Assembly: GCA_044225675.1 (NCBI GenBank)
Contig: JBGAIH010000024.1
Coordinates: 1 to 64,000, forward strand
Direction of reading: 5' to 3'
Origin: JACMQX01 sp044225675
GTDB taxonomy: Bacteria; Pseudomonadota; Gammaproteobacteria; Burkholderiales; Burkholderiaceae_C
Length of the DNA: 64,000 bases
The notes under the pieces were generated by a model. That model was given only the letters and a program-made list of their open reading frames with translations, was not told where the DNA came from and made no database searches. The translations under genes were made by a program, and so were the position numbers. Below are positions 34,155-42,820 of this stretch, piece after piece (positions within the stretch are counted from its first letter, which is position 1; the number at the start of each line of letters is the position of its first letter).

Positions 34155-35368
34155 TGCGAACCCCTCCGGTCCAGGCCCGCACGCTCACCCCCCCCAGGCT
34201 GACCCGCAATGAAGCACAGGCCCGCAGCCTGCTCGCACAGCGAGCGCGCGACTGCGAGATCGTTCTTGGCGACCAGTACGCCCTGTTGAGCGTCGAACCT
34301 CTGGCCGTGCCCCGTGATGCGGACACAAGCTCAGTCACACCCGCTCGGCGGTCACCTCACTGGCGTGTCCGGGCAGAGTGGGCCGGTGCGCCGTTCGAGG
34401 TCCTCATGCCCGAAACCGCCTGTCGCCAATGGCTTGCCGGACAGTTCCCGGAACTCGTCATTCCTGAACTTACCGAGTCGCTGAGGGCGGCATTTCTCGA
34501 GGCCGCCTTGGCACAGACGCTGGACGCCGTTCACGCGTTGCAACGAGGCCCCATCCGGCTCGAAGGCGCGGCCACAGCGGATGACGACTTCCACGAGGTC
34601 GACGCCGAGCTGCGCCAGCGCTTTGCAGTGAAGATCGTGATGAACGGCCAACTGCTGCGCGTGCGGCTGCGCACCAATTCCCTGGGTCTCATGCTCATGG
34701 CCGGCCTGGCGTCCCAGCGCGAAGCTGCCGCCGGGCCGCTGGACGGTGAAAGCATCCCGATCATCCTGCGCGCCGCTGTAGGCACGACACGCCTGGCCGC
34801 ATCACGCCTGGCGTCCCTCAGGCCAGGCGATGCCGTGTTGCTCGACCACAGCTGGACGCAACAGAGCGGCGAGCTCTGGCTCGGAATCGATCGCTGGGGT
34901 TTGCGCGTCCGCTTCGAGGGCGAACAACTCATCGTGACCCAACCCTTCAACCACACGGAAGCCATCATGGACACAGATCTCGACGACGAAGCTGCCGGCG
35001 ACGGCGGCCACGCCCTGCCGCTCAATGACCTGCCAGTTCGACTGCAGTTCGATCTGGGCGAGCGCAGTCTGACCTTGGGCGAAGTCGTCGCCCTGCAGGT
35101 GGGCCAGGTGCTCGACCTCGCACGTCCCTTGTCACAGGCCGTGAACATCCGCGCCAACGGTGCACTGATCGGCACCGGCGAGCTGATGGAAATCGGAGGC
35201 CGGGTGGCCGTGGGCATCACGTCGCTGGGCCGCCGCGAGGAAGCGCACACCCTGCCCGCCACGGCCATGGACGACCTGCACGATGAGGACGACGAGACGC
35301 TGGACTCGATCCCGGCTGACGCGCCTGGGCATGAAGCCCATCCGTCCGCAGAAGCGAGCGCATCATGA
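34151..35368 (+). CDS. sctQ: T3SS sorting-platform C-ring protein SctQ
   Basis: The 405 residues include a C-terminal SpoA/surface-presentation domain (about 283-360; LPVRLQFDLGERSLTLGEV, then LIGTGELMEIGGRVAVGI) and a more divergent N-terminal half that probably holds SpoA1. SctQ forms the cytoplasmic pods that load substrates. The Glu/Asp-rich tail (HDEDDETLD) is notable. It overlaps sctP and sctR by 4 bp each. An internal start may give a short form. Confidence 0.93.
   Translation: MMRTPPVQARTLTPPRLTRNEAQARSLLAQRARDCEIVLGDQYALLSVEPLAVPRDADTSSVTPARRSPHWRVRAEWAGAPFEVLMPETACRQWLAGQFPELVIPELTESLRAAFLEAALAQTLDAVHALQRGPIRLEGAATADDDFHEVDAELRQRFAVKIVMNGQLLRVRLRTNSLGLMLMAGLASQREAAAGPLDGESIPIILRAAVGTTRLAASRLASLRPGDAVLLDHSWTQQSGELWLGIDRWGLRVRFEGEQLIVTQPFNHTEAIMDTDLDDEAAGDGGHALPLNDLPVRLQFDLGERSLTLGEVVALQVGQVLDLARPLSQAVNIRANGALIGTGELMEIGGRVAVGITSLGRREEAHTLPATAMDDLHDEDDETLDSIPADAPGHEAHPSAEASAS
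34967..35368 (+). CDS. Possible internal start: short SctQ-C product
   Basis: An in-frame ATG at 34967 (residue 273 of SctQ), preceded by GGAAG 5 nt upstream (34957-34961), lies just before the C-terminal SpoA domain. Its product would be 133 residues. YscQ and SsaQ are known to make such a short C-terminal form by internal initiation, needed for assembly. The start signal is seen; use is inferred from the family. Confidence 0.55.
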   Translation: MDTDLDDEAAGDGGHALPLNDLPVRLQFDLGERSLTLGEVVALQVGQVLDLARPLSQAVNIRANGALIGTGELMEIGGRVAVGITSLGRREEAHTLPATAMDDLHDEDDETLDSIPADAPGHEAHPSAEASAS

Positions 35369-36015
35369 TCGGCAACATCGACCCGGTCTCGCTGGCACTG
35401 GGTCTGGCCGTTCTGGCGCTGATCCCGACCCTGGTCGTGTGCACGACCTGCTTCATGAAGATCGCCATCGTCATGTCCCTGGTGCGAAACGCACTGGGCG
35501 TGCAGCAGATCCCCCCCAACATCGCCCTCTACGGTCTGTCGCTGATTCTCACGGCCTACATCATGGCCCCCATCGGCTACCGGATGTACGACAGCGCAGC
35601 GCAGGTGCCGCCCAGCGCGCGAACGGTGGAAGCCGTGGTGTCGCAGATGCGCAAAGCCGCCGAGCCGATGCGCGGATTCCTCGCGCGCTACAGCAAGCCG
35701 GACCAGCGGGAGTTCTTCGCCCGCACCGCCAGGCAGCTGTGGGGCCCGGAACTGGCCGCCGACGTCAAGACAGACGACTTCCTCGTTCTGATGCCCGCCT
35801 TTCTGGTCAGCGAGATGACGGCAGCCTTCCAGATCGGGTTCCTGCTCTTCCTGCCCTTCATCGTGATCGACATCGTGATCTCCAACATCCTGCTGGCCAT
35901 GGGGATGATGATGGTGTCGCCAGTCACGATCTCCCTGCCGCTCAAGCTCTTCCTGTTCGTGGCGGTGGACGGCTGGTCCAAGCTGATCCACGGGCTCGTG
36001 ATGACCTACGTCTGA
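35365..36015 (+). CDS. sctR: T3SS export apparatus protein SctR
   Basis: This 216-residue membrane protein has FliP-family blocks (CTTCFMKIAIVMSLVRNALG; PPNIALYGLSLILTAYIMAP; LMPAFLVSEMTAAFQIGFL) and four transmembrane helices. Five copies form the core of the export gate with SctS and SctT. It overlaps sctQ by 4 bp. Confidence 0.97.
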   Translation: MIGNIDPVSLALGLAVLALIPTLVVCTTCFMKIAIVMSLVRNALGVQQIPPNIALYGLSLILTAYIMAPIGYRMYDSAAQVPPSARTVEAVVSQMRKAAEPMRGFLARYSKPDQREFFARTARQLWGPELAADVKTDDFLVLMPAFLVSEMTAAFQIGFLLFLPFIVIDIVISNILLAMGMMMVSPVTISLPLKLFLFVAVDGWSKLIHGLVMTYV

Positions 36016-36019
36016 TGCC

Positions 36020-36289
36020 ATGGAATCCGCCGAACTTGTTTCCGTCCTGGGCAAGGCGCTCTACCTGACGCTGTGGCTGTCGCTGCCCCCGATCATCGTG
36101 GCGTCGGTGGTCGGCACGCTGTTCTCGCTGTTCCAGGCGCTCACGCAGATTCAGGAGCAGACGCTGTCATTCGCCGTCAAGCTGATCGCCGTCATGGCGA
36201 CGCTTGCGCTCACGGCCCGATGGATCGGCGGCGAGCTGTACAACTACACGATGGTGGTGTTCACCATGATTCCGCAAGTGGCTCGTTAG
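36020..36289 (+). CDS. sctS: T3SS export apparatus protein SctS
   Basis: This 89-residue FliQ-family protein has two transmembrane helices and the typical core SLFQALTQIQEQTLSF. Four copies wrap the SctR/T assembly. It starts 4 bp after the sctR stop. Confidence 0.96.
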   Translation: MESAELVSVLGKALYLTLWLSLPPIIVASVVGTLFSLFQALTQIQEQTLSFAVKLIAVMATLALTARWIGGELYNYTMVVFTMIPQVAR

Positions 36290-36296
36290 AGCGGCC

Positions 36297-37112
36297 ATGG
36301 ACTCGGTCCTGTATTTCGAGGCCAAGGCCTTCCTGGGTGCGCTGATGTATACGCAGCCGCGCACCCTCGCCATGCTCGCGGTCCTGCCGATCTTCAACAG
36401 CCAGATCGTGCCGGGCATGCTGCGCCTGGCCGTTGGCGCCGGTGTGGGCGCCGTCGTCGCGCCCATGCTCATGCCGGCCATCGGCTACGCGCAGGACGTG
36501 AGCGCCGCCCAGCTCCTTCTGATGCTCGTCAAGGAAGCCATGGTCGGCTTCATGCTGGGCTACCTGATCGCGATCCCGTTCTGGGCGTTCGAAGCCATCG
36601 GCTTCTTCATCGACAACCAGCGCGGCGCGAGCATCGCTGCAACGCTCAACCCCTTGACCGGCAACGACTCGTCGCCACTGGGCCTGCTGTTCAACCAGGC
36701 CTTCATCGTGTTCTTCTTCGTGAGTGGCGGCTTCATCCTGATGCTGGGCATTCTGTACGACAGCTTCAGGCAGTGGCCGGTCTTCACCTTCATGCCGACC
36801 CTGCGACCCGACTCCATGCCATTGCTGCTCGGTCAGCTGGACCGGCTGGTGCAGATCGCCCTGCTGCTCAGCGCACCGGTGATCGTGGCCATGTTTCTCT
36901 CGGAACTCGGCCTGGCCCTCGTCAGCCGCTTCGTGCCTTCGCTTCAGGTGTTCTTCCTGGCCATGCCGATCAAGAGCGCGCTCGCCATCCTGGTGCTGAT
37001 GCTGTACATGAGCACGCTGTTCGACTATGGCCTGGACTACATCAACGCGTTGCGGGGCGTCGTGCCCTTTCTGGACCAGCAGTGGCGCCCCGCGCCGGGA
37101 GGCGGGCGATGA
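36297..37112 (+). CDS. sctT: T3SS export apparatus protein SctT
   Basis: This 271-residue FliR-family protein has about six transmembrane segments, including the family block KEAMVGFMLGYLIAIPFWA and FIDNQRGASIA. One copy caps the SctR5-S4 export gate. It overlaps sctU by 4 bp. Confidence 0.96.
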   Translation: MDSVLYFEAKAFLGALMYTQPRTLAMLAVLPIFNSQIVPGMLRLAVGAGVGAVVAPMLMPAIGYAQDVSAAQLLLMLVKEAMVGFMLGYLIAIPFWAFEAIGFFIDNQRGASIAATLNPLTGNDSSPLGLLFNQAFIVFFFVSGGFILMLGILYDSFRQWPVFTFMPTLRPDSMPLLLGQLDRLVQIALLLSAPVIVAMFLSELGLALVSRFVPSLQVFFLAMPIKSALAILVLMLYMSTLFDYGLDYINALRGVVPFLDQQWRPAPGGGR

Positions 37113-38161
37113 GTGAGAAGACCGAACAGCCGACTCACCAGAAGATCCGCAAGGCCCGGGAGGAAGGGCAGGTCGCGCACAGCAAGGATTTCACCCAGAC
37201 GGCGCTGATCCTCGCCTTGTTCGGGTGGATGATCGGCTCCGCGCCCGATCTGATCCACGCATTCGGCGAGATGATTCTCATGCCCGCCGGCATGCTCGGC
37301 ATGGAGTTCGATGCGGCAGTCAACGCGATCGCGACCGAGCTGCTGTGGAAAAGCATCGAACTGCTTCTGCCCTACCTGCTGATCGTGATCGGTCTCGGCC
37401 TTTTCGTGGAGATGGCGCAGACCGGACTGCTCATTTCCTTCAAGGCCATGATGCCTTCGGGCAAGAAGCTCAATGTGGTGCAGAACGTCAAGAACATCTT
37501 CAGCCTGAAGAGCCTGGTGGAGTTCCTGAAGTCGAACGTCAAGATCGCCCTGCTGGCCGTGATCGTCTGGATGCTCATCAGCGATTCACTGCCGGTCCTG
37601 ATGACCTTGCCCCGTGCCGGCCTGACGGGTGTCGGCGTGGCGGTGGGCATGCTGCTCAAGTCGCTGATCCTCGGCGTCGCGCTTGGCTACGCCATCATTG
37701 CCCTGGCCGACTTCGCCTGGCAGCGTCGCCAGTACATCAAGGGGCAGATGATGACCAAGGACGAAGTCAAGCAGGAATACAAGCAGGCTGAGGGCGATCC
37801 GCACATCAAGCATCAACGCAAGCACCTCCACCAGGAAATGCTGGAGGAGGGGGCCGTCAACAGCACGCGCAATGCGTCGGTCGTGGTCACCAACCCGACC
37901 CACCTGGCCATCGCCATCCTGTATGACAAGGACAAGACGCCATTGCCGGTCGTCCTGGCCAAGGGGGAGGGAAACCTGGCCTATCGCATGGTCGAAGCGG
38001 CCAAACAGGAGGGTATCCCTATCCTTCAGGATATTCCCCTGGCGCACGCTTTGATGAATTCTGCTGAGGTTGAACAGTACATCCCTTCCGAATTGATCGA
38101 ACCGGTGGCACAGGTGCTGCGTCTGGTTCAAGAAATGACCCCGCCCGAAGAGGAGTCTTAA
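37109..38161 (+). CDS. sctU: T3SS autoprotease/switch protein SctU
   Basis: This 350-residue FlhB-family protein has four N-terminal transmembrane helices (to about residue 210) and a cytoplasmic domain with the self-cleavage motif NPTH at about 262-265. Autocleavage between Asn and Pro permits the substrate switch directed by SctP. The N-terminus EKTEQPTHQKIRKAREEGQV is canonical. I chose the ATG at 37109 because it overlaps the sctT stop and starts this motif. Confidence 0.97.
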   Translation: MSEKTEQPTHQKIRKAREEGQVAHSKDFTQTALILALFGWMIGSAPDLIHAFGEMILMPAGMLGMEFDAAVNAIATELLWKSIELLLPYLLIVIGLGLFVEMAQTGLLISFKAMMPSGKKLNVVQNVKNIFSLKSLVEFLKSNVKIALLAVIVWMLISDSLPVLMTLPRAGLTGVGVAVGMLLKSLILGVALGYAIIALADFAWQRRQYIKGQMMTKDEVKQEYKQAEGDPHIKHQRKHLHQEMLEEGAVNSTRNASVVVTNPTHLAIAILYDKDKTPLPVVLAKGEGNLAYRMVEAAKQEGIPILQDIPLAHALMNSAEVEQYIPSELIEPVAQVLRLVQEMTPPEEES

Positions 38162-38163
38162 GC

Positions 38164-38616
38164 ATGTCATCCACGCCAGACCTCGTTGCCCTGCTGCCGC
38201 CCGCCATCCGCGCATTCGCGCAGCGGCACGGCATCGGCCCGCAGTCGCTTCGCAGCGACGGCAGCCTGACGTTGACCGTGGATCGCCGCTACCGCGTCCG
38301 GATGCGTCCCGCGCCACACAACCGGGTCGCCCTGGTCGCGCAGCTGATTGCGCTGCCGACACCGCCTTCACGCGACGCCGACGCAATTCTGGAGCGGCTC
38401 ACACGCGTGGGAGCGGGCATGCTGCAAAAGTATGGCAGCACCCTTTGCCTCGACGCGCGGCAGCAGGCCTTGCTGCTGCAGCAGTCCCTGCCGGCGGACG
38501 CGGATCTGCAGTCGGTCGAAGACACGATGGCGGACTTTTCCAACGCGCTCGCATTCTGGTCCAAGCTGAGCTGGTCGGAAGCGGAGTCTCTGCAACTGAC
38601 CTCCCGGGAGTCATGA
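38164..38616 (+). CDS. CesT-like T3SS chaperone (BscW position)
   Basis: The 150 residues have a chaperone-type profile: strand/helix pattern RVRMRPAP, RVALVAQLI, ERLTRVGAGMLQK, then LCLDARQQALLLQQSLP and a closing helix FSNALAFWSKLSW. It lies 2 bp after sctU and 1 bp before sctC; in the Bordetella bsc locus I recall bscW occupying this spot. The client is unknown; it might act on an effector, or assist SctC. Confidence 0.72.
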   Translation: MSSTPDLVALLPPAIRAFAQRHGIGPQSLRSDGSLTLTVDRRYRVRMRPAPHNRVALVAQLIALPTPPSRDADAILERLTRVGAGMLQKYGSTLCLDARQQALLLQQSLPADADLQSVEDTMADFSNALAFWSKLSWSEAESLQLTSRES

Positions 38617-38617
38617 C

Positions 38618-40288
38618 ATGAAGCCGCTTCTGAGCCGTGCCCGACTCCCGCTGTGCGCCCTGGTGCTCGCCTGCGGCTCCTTCGTCTGCAGTCCGGCGGC
38701 AGCCTCGACGCCGCCGTGGCCCGACGCTCCCTATACGCACAATGCGAACAACCAGCGGCTGGACGCCGTGCTGGCAGAGTTCGCTTCCGTCTTCGGATTG
38801 GCCCTGTCGGTGACGCCCGACGTCGGCTCGGCCCTGGTGAACGGACGGTTCACCGTCAAGAATCCCACTGAATTCATGGCTCGCCTCGCGGGCGTGTATG
38901 GATTTGTCTGGTACACGCATGCCGGCACCCTGTTCGTCAGCCGAGCCAGCGACGTCACCACGCGCAGCGTGGCGGCGCCCGGCGGCGCGGTGGGTAGCGG
39001 CGGCTTACGCAAGGCCTTGACGGAACTCGGCGTCTTTGAGCAGCGCTTCGGCTGGGGCGAGCTGTCCGACCAGGGCGTCGCGCTGGTTTCCGGTCCCGCC
39101 AGCTATGTGAACCTCATCGAGTCCACCCTGCGCAGCCTGCCTGTGCGCACGCAGCACCTGGGCGTATTCCGACTGCAGCATGCTTCAGCCGAGGACCGCA
39201 CGGTGATGTACCGCGACAAGGAGGTCACCACGCCGGGTCTGGCCAGTACCCTGCGGGACCTCCTTTCAGGCCAGGGCCGCAGTGGCGCGGGCAACGCCTC
39301 GCTGAGCGTGATGGCCGCGCCACTGCGCTCGGCACCGGCTTTGGGCGGCGAGGGTGGTTCAGCGGGCCTGACCCCGGGCAACAACCCCAGTGCCGCGACG
39401 CCGGCACCCGCCGGCCGTACGGCACCCACGGTATCGATCCAGTCCGACCCGCGGCTGAATGCCGTGATCGTGCAGGACAGTGCCGAGCGGATGCCGATCT
39501 ATCAGAAGCTGATCGAGCAGCTTGACGTGCCCACCGCCCAGATCGAGATCGAGGCGATGATCATCGACATCAATACCGAGCGAGCGCGCGAGCTGGGTGT
39601 CAACTGGGCCGCCCGGTCGCCCCACGCCGCTGCCGGTTTCGGCACCATCGGCGGACCGGCGAACGGCACCTTGTCCATCTTCCGCGGCAATGGCGCCGAT
39701 GCGACGTCCATGACGGTGCCGGTCGGCAACTATCTGCTTTCGCAGATTCGCCTGCTGGAGACGCAGGGAGATGCACAGATTCAAAGCCGCCCGTCGGTGC
39801 TGACCACGGAGAACCTGGGGGCGCTGCTCGATCTGTCCGAGACCTTCTACATCCGGACGATCGGGGAGAAGGTGGCCAACGTCACCCCGATCACGGCGGG
39901 AACCACGCTGCGCGTCACCCCTCGCACTCTGCGGGACGGCGACCGGCAGATGGTTGAACTGAAGATCGACATCGAGGACGGCCAGATCCAGGACCGGCAG
40001 ATCGGCTCATTGCCGACCGTGCGGCGCAGCACGGTCAGCACGCAGGCCATGGTGCTGCAGGGCGAGGCGCTGCTCATCGCCGGCTACTCTTCCGACCAGA
40101 ACATCGTCTCGGACCAGAAGATTCCCGTGCTTGGCGACATCCCGGGATTCGGGGCCCTGTTTTCCAACAAGACGCGCGTCAATCAGAAGCGGGAACGCAT
40201 GTTCCTGATCCGGCCCAGGGTCGTGGCGTATTCCAGTGCGCAGCCCACTGCCATGGACAAGGCGCCCACCCCAGGAGCGGGCCGCTGA
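38618..40288 (+). CDS. sctC: T3SS outer-membrane secretin SctC
   Basis: The 556 residues comprise a Sec signal peptide (cleavage near residue 29, SPAAAS), N0/N1/N3 periplasmic domains, and a C-terminal secretin domain (about 310-535; VGNYLLSQIRLLETQGDAQI; LLIAGYSSDQ). It forms the outer-membrane ring through which the needle passes. A Cys in VLACG inside the signal region faintly resembles a lipobox, but signal peptidase I cleavage seems more likely. It is last in the core operon; no pilotin gene is recognised. Confidence 0.95.
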   Translation: MKPLLSRARLPLCALVLACGSFVCSPAAASTPPWPDAPYTHNANNQRLDAVLAEFASVFGLALSVTPDVGSALVNGRFTVKNPTEFMARLAGVYGFVWYTHAGTLFVSRASDVTTRSVAAPGGAVGSGGLRKALTELGVFEQRFGWGELSDQGVALVSGPASYVNLIESTLRSLPVRTQHLGVFRLQHASAEDRTVMYRDKEVTTPGLASTLRDLLSGQGRSGAGNASLSVMAAPLRSAPALGGEGGSAGLTPGNNPSAATPAPAGRTAPTVSIQSDPRLNAVIVQDSAERMPIYQKLIEQLDVPTAQIEIEAMIIDINTERARELGVNWAARSPHAAAGFGTIGGPANGTLSIFRGNGADATSMTVPVGNYLLSQIRLLETQGDAQIQSRPSVLTTENLGALLDLSETFYIRTIGEKVANVTPITAGTTLRVTPRTLRDGDRQMVELKIDIEDGQIQDRQIGSLPTVRRSTVSTQAMVLQGEALLIAGYSSDQNIVSDQKIPVLGDIPGFGALFSNKTRVNQKRERMFLIRPRVVAYSSAQPTAMDKAPTPGAGR

Positions 40289-40425
40289 CGCCGGCCTCTG
40301 CGCGGCGACGCCTTGCCCTTCCGGGAACCTCACACCCCTGCCACTCGTAATCCATGTCCCCCTCCAAGATACTGCCGACCTGTCTCGCGGCAGTTGCTCC
40401 CTCCAAGAAGTCAGAAACGGGCTGC

Positions 40426-41955
40426 ATGACCACCGCAGACACGACGCGCAACGTCACGTCTGCGCCGGCAAAGGCGCCGCGTCAATCGCCCAACTTCGCT
40501 GCAAGGCCTGGTGCATTCAGGCGCCTCCAGGAGTGGGCCTGCAGTATCGGAAAACCGGGCCCCTCGATCGAAGAACGGATCGCCAAGAAATACCTGGCGT
40601 CGCTGTCCCCAGAAAAGTCCGCGCACCTTCTCAGCGCGTTTGCACTGCTGGACCGTGTGCATGGCAGGCCTGGGGATCTCAACGCCATGTCCATGGCCTT
40701 CAAGAAGGAGGGGTTGGCGCGCCTGGGCCCACTGGTCTCCAGCATGACGGATACGGTCAAGACCAAGCTGGCCAAGGCAGCGAGCGACGCGGACCACTCC
40801 GCAAGCAAGGTCGCCGATACGTACAAGCAAATGCTTCAGGACATAGCGAACTTTCTGAAGCAACAAACTGAGCTTGCTCATGACTCGAAGGCCAGCCGCA
40901 TCCTGATGCACGGCATGTTCGACATGCTTCTCGAGCACGAAACGCTGGGGGTGGACGACATCAAGAACTGGCTGTTCAAGCTCGCACCTGATGAGAAGCG
41001 GGCCCTTCTGGAGGTCGAGAATGGCAAGACCAGCCGGATCGGCCGCCTTCTCCAGGAAGAGTCTCTCGAACTGGGTGGCCGGTTCGCTCATGCCGCCAAC
41101 CAGGCCATGGAGCTGCTTGCACCCCGATCGGGTGCCGAAGCCAGCCTGGCGGCTGGCGCAGACGCCATCTGCGCCGCAGCATCGGAGCTTCAGAAGCTCG
41201 TTGAGGTCACCGGCCACCAGGACGCCCAAGCAGCTTGTGCGGCACTTTCGCCAGCACTCGAGCAGTTGCGTGGCGATCTCTGCGACAAGGTCAAGCTGTT
41301 CGTCCAGAAGCACAACCGTGCAGAGTTCCTTGCGGGCCTGGACACGGCGCGCACCCTCCGGTACGGCGAGGCCCTGCACCGGCTGGGCATCGACATCGAA
41401 CCCGGCGGCAGCACGAACGGATTGCATCTGCGCCTGAGTGCAATCCAGGCCGACGCCACGAGAAATCGCGACGTCGCGATGGACAGCGCGATCTCCGCCG
41501 CCAAGGCAAAAGACTTCGAGACGATGCGCCAGCATCTGCACAGCGCGGCGCGGCAGAATGAAGTTGTGCGTTCAACAGGCAACCAATTGCCGGGGTCGCA
41601 TCCGAAGAGTCAGGCTGAAGAAGACCTGGCCGTCCGTGACTGGGCGGCAACCCGGGTTGATGAAATGTTTGCAGGCCAGAGGCACCGGCCCGAGGACGTA
41701 CAGCAGTTGGTGGCAGCGCTGCGTTCACCGGACGGCGAGAAGTTCATCACGACTCTGCTGAATGCGCCCGACGCGGCCAGTGTCTCGGACCCCGCCGCCA
41801 GCCGTGCGATGAACGCAGCCAGCGTCACATCCGGCACACCGCTCGGCGCCAACACGCTCACAGATCGGGAGAAGCGCTCTGTGATGCTCATCGCGCAAGC
41901 CATGCGCGACCACGCAGAAGCTTTGGCGGAAGGCACTTCGCCCACGTCGAACTAG
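40426..41955 (+). CDS. Candidate T3SS effector of unknown function
   Basis: I recognise no family in this 509-residue protein. The N-terminus is Ser/Thr/Ala/Pro-rich (TTADTTRNVTSAPAKAP), typical of T3SS signals, with no Sec signal. The rest is predicted helical, with several amphipathic helices (SKVADTYKQMLQDIANFLK; ASELQKLVEVTG) and no obvious catalytic motif. It follows sctC and precedes a CesT chaperone gene, a standard effector-chaperone arrangement. An ATG at 40354 would add 24 residues; neither start has a strong RBS. Alternatives are a secreted regulator or a structural accessory protein. Confidence 0.6.
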   Translation: MTTADTTRNVTSAPAKAPRQSPNFAARPGAFRRLQEWACSIGKPGPSIEERIAKKYLASLSPEKSAHLLSAFALLDRVHGRPGDLNAMSMAFKKEGLARLGPLVSSMTDTVKTKLAKAASDADHSASKVADTYKQMLQDIANFLKQQTELAHDSKASRILMHGMFDMLLEHETLGVDDIKNWLFKLAPDEKRALLEVENGKTSRIGRLLQEESLELGGRFAHAANQAMELLAPRSGAEASLAAGADAICAAASELQKLVEVTGHQDAQAACAALSPALEQLRGDLCDKVKLFVQKHNRAEFLAGLDTARTLRYGEALHRLGIDIEPGGSTNGLHLRLSAIQADATRNRDVAMDSAISAAKAKDFETMRQHLHSAARQNEVVRSTGNQLPGSHPKSQAEEDLAVRDWAATRVDEMFAGQRHRPEDVQQLVAALRSPDGEKFITTLLNAPDAASVSDPAASRAMNAASVTSGTPLGANTLTDREKRSVMLIAQAMRDHAEALAEGTSPTSN

Positions 41956-42026
41956 CGCGGCATCAGGCAGCCTCATGCCCGATGCCCGCCAGCTAAAGCC
42001 CTTTTCTCTTTCTTCAAGGACGCTCC

Positions 42027-42506
42027 ATGGATGCTCACCAATTACTCTCCGCTCTCGGTCTGGCCATGGGCCTGACCGATCTTGCCTTTGACGACAACGG
42101 CTGCGCCCGGCTGGTGTTCGACCAGAAGATCGCGGTGGACCTGGAACATGACGACGACGTGGGGTACATCCACATCTACAACGTCCTGGCGCCCGCACCG
42201 GCTCCTGGGGACGGTGAGACGGTCTATCGCAAGCTTCTGGAGGGCAACCTGTTCGGAGCACAGACCCAGGGCGCAGCTCTGGCCGTCGACGCTGCGGCAC
42301 ACGAGATCATGTTGTGCCGCAGCGTGAACGTCGCTGGGGCGAGCACCACGAGCTTTGCCGAGGACATCGAGAAGTTCCTTGCCGCCGTCGAACACTGGCA
42401 AGGCGAATTGCGTACGCTGGAGCAGTCGGCTCCGGCCGGCCTCGCCGACCGCGCTGGCAGCGGCGCTCCCTCCAGTTTACCCATGGAGATGATGCTCCGC
42501 GCTTGA
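42027..42506 (+). CDS. CesT-family effector chaperone
   Basis: This acidic protein of 159 residues has the class I chaperone pattern: helix HQLLSALGLAMGL, strands CARLVFDQKIAVDLEHD and GYIHIYNVL, helix ETVYRKLLEGNLFG, then LAVDAAAHEIMLCRSV and helix FAEDIEKFLAAVEHW. It lies 71 bp after the effector candidate and 314 bp before the RGS-like protein, so either may be its client. The fold pattern is clearer than in the other CesT-like proteins here. Confidence 0.85.
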   Translation: MDAHQLLSALGLAMGLTDLAFDDNGCARLVFDQKIAVDLEHDDDVGYIHIYNVLAPAPAPGDGETVYRKLLEGNLFGAQTQGAALAVDAAAHEIMLCRSVNVAGASTTSFAEDIEKFLAAVEHWQGELRTLEQSAPAGLADRAGSGAPSSLPMEMMLRA

Positions 42507-42820
42507 AGCGGCGCCCGAGCAACGGGGCTCAGGGCTCCGCAGGTCGCTTGCCACGCCCTGGTTGCGACGCCTGAGCTGTACCCACGCCCTCCGGTCGACC
42601 CCATTGCCACAGCGGCTTTCGGAGCTTTCCGCTTGACTTGACGTGCCAGGTTCGGTTGCCAGCGTGAAGGAGCGCCGGGCCACCGCAGTCTTGCGCTGCC
42701 CCTGTCGCCTGCCATCCAGGCACCGGGACAGCACCCAGGTTGGCCCGCAAGGGGCACAACCGGCGACACCTGTCGCTGAAGTACCCGCAGTAACACTCAG
42801 TTCGAAAGGAAGTACATACG
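42507..42820 (+). other. Gene-free leader ahead of the RGS-like effector gene
   Basis: I see no convincing gene in these 314 bp and no terminator. They likely hold a separate promoter for the downstream gene, but no clear sigma-70 hexamers stand out. AAAGGAAG shortly before the ATG at 42821 is the probable ribosome site. Confidence 0.5.

Noticed and set aside
40289..40425. ATG at 40354 as the start of the effector candidate
   Set aside because: No ribosome site precedes it. The later ATG at 40426 gives a more typical secretion-signal composition, though the choice remains uncertain.
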